From positions 1-14,373 of the forward strand of contig JALNQF010000778.1 of NCBI GenBank assembly GCA_028456385.1: 14,373 nt of DNA, given 5' to 3'. Position numbers and translations under genes: made by a program. The notes beneath the pieces are model-generated. The model did not search any database. It saw nothing but the letters and a program-made list of their open reading frames with translations, and was not told the origin of the DNA. Source of the stretch: Ophiosphaerella korrae (taxonomy: Eukaryota; Ascomycota; Dothideomycetes; Pleosporales; Phaeosphaeriaceae). Position 1 is the first letter of the stretch. Each line of letters begins with the position of its first letter. Shown here piece after piece: positions 10,701 to 14,373 of this stretch.

Positions 10701-11748
10701 TCTTAAGAATACTTAAATAAGCTAGTCTTATAGTCTTAAAAGAAGAGCCGTGCTTGTTCTATAATAAAGAGCGTAAAATACTCCTTCTCTTCTACGTTAA
10801 CGATATATTAGTAATATATTACAAAATCTACTAATTAGAAGCTCGCTAAATTATTAAGAGAATTAAACAAGCCTATAATATAGAAGATAAAGGCCTAGTA
10901 AGCTAGTTCCTAGGCGTATAAGTAATATAGAGTTAGCTAGATAAGACTATTACGCTTGTCTACAATAAGTATATTAACAAGATAGTAAAAAAGTTTAATC
11001 TCGCAAGCTCTATAAGCTTTCTAGCAACTCTATTACTAGTAGAGGAGCTGTAGCTAAGTAAAGGAGAGGCCTTAAAGTGTAAAATCAAGGACTACTTGGA
11101 GCGAGTAGGATTTATCTTGTATATAGCAATAATAGTGCGACTAGACGTTATATTTATAGCTACTAAGCTCTCTTAATATCTTACAAATCTAAGCTAAAAG
11201 TATCTTAAAGTAGTAAACTAAGTTATTATTTACTTGTATAGAACTTAGTACCTATTAGTTTAGTATAGTAAGTAGTAAGATAGCTAGTAGCAAGATAGCG
11301 AGTAGTAAGATAGTAAGTAGCGAGATACTAAGCTACTTATATACAAAGACGCGTTATTTACTAATAATCTAGTAACGCGCTACTTATCTTATAGCTATAT
11401 TGTAATACTCTTTAGTAGAGTAGTAATATAGAAGGTAGCACAATAAGCTATAGTAACTACCTTTACTACTAAAGCTAAGCTACTTACGCTTAAGTATAAG
11501 CTACTTAGACAATCTTCTACAATAATTAGTAAATAATTAGACTCGTTGTAAGTAAAAATAAGAGAGTAACAACGTACTTACGTTACGTAGATATATAGAA
11601 TATATAGCTAAGACAAGAGTACGCTAGAGGCTTATTTTAAGTCTCTTATATACTAACGAGCGAGATACTAGTAGATAGCCTAACTAAGCACCTCTTAGAG
11701 TAGTAGTTTAAGAGATTTAAAGCTTACCTTAACCTTAAGGATATATAA
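7771..11748 (+). pseudogene. pol: copia pol: protease, integrase, reverse transcriptase, RNase H, RIP-degraded
   Basis: Protease: LIDLGILIN at 7790-7816 in place of a LIDSGA-type retropepsin motif. Integrase, about 8360-9200: LEEL-HARASYL is the GAG-pre-integrase box (LWHARAGHLG), followed by a degraded zinc-binding segment and DLFNIP (WDLFD-type core start) near 8546. RT, about 10240-11000: AWKEIN, LPLKWVFTYKLN, KCKARIVVR-DL, YNVI-AFLYV, ALY-LKD, and the active site at 10793-10804, now YVND for YVDD, then ILVIY. RNase H, about 11336-11590: YKDALFTNN (DASFADD type), SYSYIV-LF, VTT-TTKAKLL, RYVDI, LRQEYARG. The C-terminus IL..EILVDSLTKHLL (from PT.EMPADGLTK.L) ends at TAA 11746-11748. A frame change with apparent loss of about 20 codons lies near 11495-11521. 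No product is possible. Confidence 0.92.
11271..11330 (+). repeat. In-frame 15-bp tandem repeat, four copies, between RT and RNase H
   Basis: Four consecutive 15-mers start at 11271, 11286, 11301 and 11316, each a variant of AGTAGTAAGATAGCG. Fifteen bp is five codons. In the pol frame, with stops read as Gln, each copy encodes a unit like (E/K)QQDS, a polar linker just before the RNase H Asp box. It is probably a minisatellite that arose in the hinge between two enzyme domains. Confidence 0.85.
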
Positions 11749-12574
11749 GCTAAGCTTAAGTTATAAGAATTATAAAAGTAGAGCATAGAGCTATAAAGAA
11801 GTCTTTAAATTAAAGCGCTAAAGCGTAGAGCTAAAGCTTAGAGCTAAGCTTAAAATAGGGTATCTATTTAAAATATAAGATTAATAAACTTATTAAGAAG
11901 CGCCTTTACACGTAGACAACGCGTAAAAGCCTCTTTAGCTTAAGTATCTCTAGCTAGTAGAGTAGTAATAGCCTCTATTGTAAAGGTAGCGTTAGCGAGC
12001 GTAGTAGTAGTAAGATTGTAGGTAGAGGTAAGAGTAGTAGTAGTAGTAAGTATAGGTATAGGCGTAAGCTAAGGTAGAAGTAGAAGTAGGAGTAGTAAAA
12101 GAGTCTAAGAACCTAGAGTCTCCTCTATAACCTTACTAAGTAGTATATAGAAAGTCTTTTAGAGAGCTTTAAGCTCTTTCTCTAGAGCTTTATAGGCCTA
12201 GGTAGTAATAAAGGTAATAGTAGCGTAGTAAGTAATCTTAAGGCTATAATACGAGTTAGTTAACTAATATTAGATAAAGAGCTAGAGTAGCTCTTAAAGT
12301 AGTAAATTAAAGAGCTAGAGTAAAATTTTTAAATTAACTTATATAGGAACGTAGCTATAGCTACTAGTAGTATAGCGTATATAACGCTAAACCTCCTCTC
12401 TAAAAGAGTTATAGTAGCTCCTATTAGAGTAGCTTACTAACGTACTACAAGCGTAGTAGAGGTAGGGCTCTTTATAGAGAGTACCTACAACCCTCTTAGG
12501 AGAGGAGGTATAAGAGGGCGAGGGTAAAGGCGTCTACGGCACTAGAGTCTTTTTAGTACACTTCTTCTTCTTCT

Positions 12575-12613
<39 letters not shown>

Positions 12614-12947
12614 CAGCTTTAGAGGTAGTACAGGAGCAAGATATACAAGTACAAGTAGCTTTCTTAGCTTTACTCTACAAGAATAAGTTAGTATAATAAT
12701 TACTAATATAAAAAGTAAGCTTTAAAAGCTTTAAAAATAGTAACTTACAATAGCTATAATAATAGTTACTAAAGAGTTTATAAGGCTAAGAAAACTCTAA
12801 ATATACTACGCGTAGCGTATAAGCGCTTAGTACTTACGCATAAGCCTAAAACAAATAGAATTATAAGTAAAAGTATTTTTAACTAAGTTTAGATAACTAC
12901 TACAAAACTTATTAAATAGCTCTACTACGTAGCTTACCTAGAGAGTA
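11749..12947. other. 1.2-kb stretch between copia pol and 3' LTR, no recognised gene
   Basis: Ordinary copia elements have a short untranslated stretch here; this one has 1.2 kb. The plus strand is purine-rich with many GTA/TAG triplets from about 11990 to 12300. Several frames stay partly open when TAA/TAG are read as Gln/Trp. One plus frame around 12260-12320 gives DKELE.LLK..IKELE, coiled-coil-like. One minus frame around 12690-11990 has rather few stops but is dominated by poly-Leu from a microsatellite. No conserved domain was recognised. It could be a decayed extra ORF, a captured host fragment or 3' UTR. A short purine run, AGAGAG, at 12940-12945 just before the LTR may be what remains of the polypurine tract. 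Confidence 0.5.
12561..12613 (+). repeat. Microsatellite (CTT)5(AGT)12
   Basis: Five CTT units at 12561-12575 are followed by about 12.5 units of AGT up to 12613, ending in TAGCAGC. The intact CAG at the edge suggests the array may have been (CAG)n or (GCA)n before RIP turned CA into TA. Confidence 0.9.
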
Positions 12948-13112
12948 TATTATAAGTTAGAGCTTTACTTTATATAATTTAGCTAAGCCTATAGTAGTAA
13001 GTAAGCTATATAAGCTATTTAAGCTACTCTACTATATATAAGTATCTTAGCTTAGATAGCTCTTTAATTAATAATTATCTCTTACTTATTCCTAAGCTTG
13101 CATCTCGCAATA
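12948..13112 (+). repeat. 3' LTR of the copia element (165 bp)
   Basis: Same length as 6422-6586, ungapped, 13 differences. It keeps CpA/CpG at the end (GCATCTCGCAATA) where the 5' copy has ATATCTTGTAATA, while the 5' copy keeps TACG and GCGAGC where this one has TATA and GTAAGC, so the two LTRs were mutated independently. Confidence 0.94.
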
Positions 13113-13117
13113 AAAGC
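13113..13117. repeat. Target-site duplication AAAGC (right copy)
   Basis: Exact match to 6417-6421, directly after the 3' LTR. Confidence 0.93.
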
Positions 13118-13712
13118 TAAAGTATAATATCTAATATAAGATAATCTAGATAGAGAAAGTAAAGATACTAGAAGCTCTAAAGAAATAGGTAATATAAGTA
13201 GATAATAACCTTTAAAAATAGAAAATAAATAAATATAGAAAATAACTATATAATAATAATAGAAGAGACTTTATAATTCTAGATACTAATAAAAATAGTA
13301 AGAAAAAAAATAAAAACTTTATATACTTTAATTATAGTAAGAAAAGCTACTATATAAAAGATTATTAGGTAAAGAAAAAAGAATCTATATATTATAAGTA
13401 TAATAAACTATAAAATAAAGGACCTAATAAAAAGAACTTAGTTAAAGATAACTAAAGATAAGAAAATAGTATAAAAGGTATAAGCTAAGCTTTAAAAGAA
13501 AGTAGTAGTAAGTAAAAAAATATAATATATAATACTTTACTAGACTTTTTATTATAAATATAACTACTATATATATATTTCTAGTAAATAAAGACTAGGA
13601 TAGTTTTTATAAAAGAATTTAATATTAGCTTAAAGAAATAAAATATCTAAAAGACTTACTAATAGAAGATTTAAAAAGAGAAAAAACTCTAGTACTTTTA
13701 ATTACTATAGTA
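13118..13712 (+). pseudogene. gag: gypsy-2 gag, downstream part with zinc knuckle, RIP-degraded
   Basis: Continuation of the gag interrupted at 6421. One frame reads MEKVK-like IEKVKILEALKK, then VIQVDNNL, KYRK and NNNRRDF, matching the family pattern (LDEYI..A.RIDNRLYER). The CCHC zinc knuckle is at 13324-13365: YFNYSKKSYYIKDY, from CFNCGKKGHYAKDC. At 13541-13610 a further frame gives (W)TFYYKYNYYIYISSK..LG.F, resembling the SWT.CYDD.C..H.S.K.GSGWFP segment I remember downstream of the knuckle in fungal gypsy polyproteins (from memory, moderate certainty). The copy ends where the Tc1-type element begins at 13713, so no gypsy-2 pol is visible. The reading frame differs by one register from the upstream part, so at least one indel exists near the copia insertion. 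Confidence 0.8.
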
Positions 13713-13935
13713 GGGTGACACGAAAAAAAAGCCTAAAAAAAAGTTATAGTTTTCAACTAGTAATAACTCTACGAATATAATAGCTAAAAATATAAGCGAA
13801 CATAAATCCTAAAGAAAATATTAGGGTCTATATTTTAGTCTACTACGATTTTTGATTACTAAGCGGATGCGAGCTAGGATTTAAACTATTTCGAGGACTT
13901 TTTTTTAAGCTAACTTCAAAGCTTAATAACGTTTT
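13713..13935. other. Low-RIP patch with candidate terminal inverted repeat
   Basis: This stretch keeps TGACAC, TTTTCAAC, GAACATAAATCC, GATTTTTGATTAC, GCGGATGCGAG and CTTCAAAG, dinucleotides that are almost absent elsewhere in the window. AAAAAAAAGCCT near its left end (13723-13734) is inverted near its right end as AGGACTTTTTTTT (13894-13906), so the patch may itself be a small inverted-repeat element or the subterminal part of the Tc1-type transposon. No open reading frame or RNA gene was recognised. Confidence 0.6.
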
Positions 13936-14079
13936 ATTTTTACTATCTTTTTCTATTATTTTTTTGTATAAGTTAGATACATATAGTTAAATTAATATAG
14001 TAGAGTTATTCTTAATTCTAATTATTTAAAGAGTAGATATTAAGTAAAAGATATACAAGTAAACTTTTAGTAAAAACAT
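13936..14079. other. AT-rich linker, no gene seen
   Basis: RIP-altered sequence between the low-mutation patch and the readable transposase end. Probably 3' untranslated part of the Tc1-type element. Confidence 0.35.
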
Positions 14080-14373
14080 ATATTTATAAGCTATAACCTA
14101 TTAGTATTAATACTTAGTAGAATAATATTTAGCTAGTATATAGTTATACTAACGTTTTTTTCTTTATTATATAGATTTTCCTATAGATTCTTATAATATA
14201 CGCGCTTCTTTTTCTTTTTTTACTATATAAAAGGATTCTACTACTATATAAGTAGTTTATATAGGAAAATTTCTTTTATATCTTTTAATTAGTTTATTTT
14301 TATATAAATTCTATACGTTTTTAATAGGATTTAGACCTAGACTATAGGCTAGATATAGAAAGAGTTTTATACT
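14080..14373 (-). pseudogene. Tc1-type transposase, C-terminal fragment, RIP-degraded and edge-truncated
   Basis: On the minus strand, 14352-14311 reads YSLGLNPIKNV followed by TAG, from the signature YSPDLNPIENVW at the end of the DDE catalytic core of Tc1-type transposases. The signature Glu, third residue of the DDE triad, is at 14322-14320 and is now AAA (Lys) by a TpG-to-TpA change. Downstream come NLYKNKLIKDIKE, then a basic run KKKKKR near 14215, fitting the C-terminal tail of the family, where a WN..K....-type helix follows the motif. The first two catalytic Asp lie beyond 14373. The exact stop is unclear because many codons are now TAA/TAG. Dead gene; superfamily call confident, family within it not. 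Confidence 0.8.

Larger units (their letters stand above)
6422..13112 (+). mobile_element. Complete Ty1/copia LTR retrotransposon, RIP-inactivated, 6,691 bp
   Basis: Structurally complete element: two 165-bp LTRs, a 5-bp target duplication, a primer binding site directly after the 5' LTR, and a gag-protease-integrase-RT-RNase H polyprotein trace from about 6839 to 11748, the domain order that defines Ty1/copia. Gag, protease, integrase, RT and most of RNase H all fall in the same frame, so it was one long gag-pol reading frame. RIP put stops at Gln and Trp codons throughout. It is longer than a typical 5-kb copia because 1.2 kb of unexplained DNA lies between pol and the 3' LTR. Unlike the gypsy remnants it keeps many CpG sites, and its LTRs are still close, so it is a younger insertion, into the gypsy-2 gag. 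Confidence 0.95.
13713..14373 (-). mobile_element. Tc1/mariner-type DNA transposon, 3' end, cut by the window edge
   Basis: The right side carries the C-terminal end of a Tc1-type transposase on the minus strand (see separate entry). The left boundary is placed at 13713, where GGGTGACACGAAAAAAAAGCC starts directly after TA (13711-13712), the target dinucleotide of this superfamily. The boundary coincides with an abrupt change from RIP-saturated gypsy gag to sequence that keeps CA and TG. The transposase family is well supported. The exact terminal repeat is inferred, because the other end lies outside the window. Confidence 0.6.

Noticed and set aside
11990..12690. Minus-strand reading frame with fewer stops, rich in Leu and Arg
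   Set aside because: The poly-Leu run is the (AGT)n microsatellite read backwards, there is no start codon and no domain; low stop density follows from the skewed composition. It is kept only as part of the unexplained 1.2-kb region.
1..14373. Mitochondrial or AT-rich bacterial genome
   Set aside because: Fungal LTR retrotransposons, a Tc1-type transposase, stops placed at Gln/Trp codons and selective loss of CpA/TpG fit RIP in nuclear fungal DNA, and no organelle or bacterial gene is visible.

Overview
The window looks like a piece of an AT-rich, gene-free block from a filamentous ascomycete fungus (Pezizomycotina; species not identifiable) whose repeats were destroyed by repeat-induced point mutation (RIP). 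RIP converts CpA to TpA, seen as TpG to TpA on the other strand. CA and TG are rare almost everywhere, TA is extremely common, I could find only about four ATG trinucleotides, and every protein trace is full of TAA/TAG at former Gln and Trp codons. No intact coding sequence, host gene, tRNA, rRNA or CRISPR array was found. What can be read are dead transposons nested in one another.

Layout. 1-239: AT-rich flank with a palindrome and an 18-bp tandem repeat. 240-720 (-): fragment of a Ty3/gypsy gag. 1006-5672 (-): a Ty3/gypsy element ('gypsy-1') with related direct terminal repeats at 1006-1354 and 5328-5672 and pol order RT, RNase H, integrase. 5673-6421 (+): gag of a second gypsy element ('gypsy-2'), the same family as the 240-720 fragment. 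6422-13112 (+): a structurally complete 6,691-bp Ty1/copia element with 165-bp LTRs, inserted in the gypsy-2 gag and flanked by a perfect 5-bp duplication AAAGC. 13118-13712 (+): the gypsy-2 gag resumes, with its zinc-knuckle region. 13713-14373 (-): end of a Tc1/mariner-type DNA transposon, a candidate terminal inverted repeat next to a little-mutated patch, then the C-terminal end of a transposase that runs off the window.

Insertion order: gypsy-2 was present first, and copia later landed in its gag. Gypsy-1 looks older than copia because its LTRs differ far more and it has lost almost all CpG, while copia keeps many CpG sites. RIP has hit catalytic residues in the predicted dinucleotide context in three unrelated elements: gypsy YLDD to YLDN, copia YVDD to YVND, Tc1 Glu to Lys. 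The least explained stretches are 11749-12947 inside copia, between pol and the 3' LTR, and the low-RIP patch at 13713-13935.
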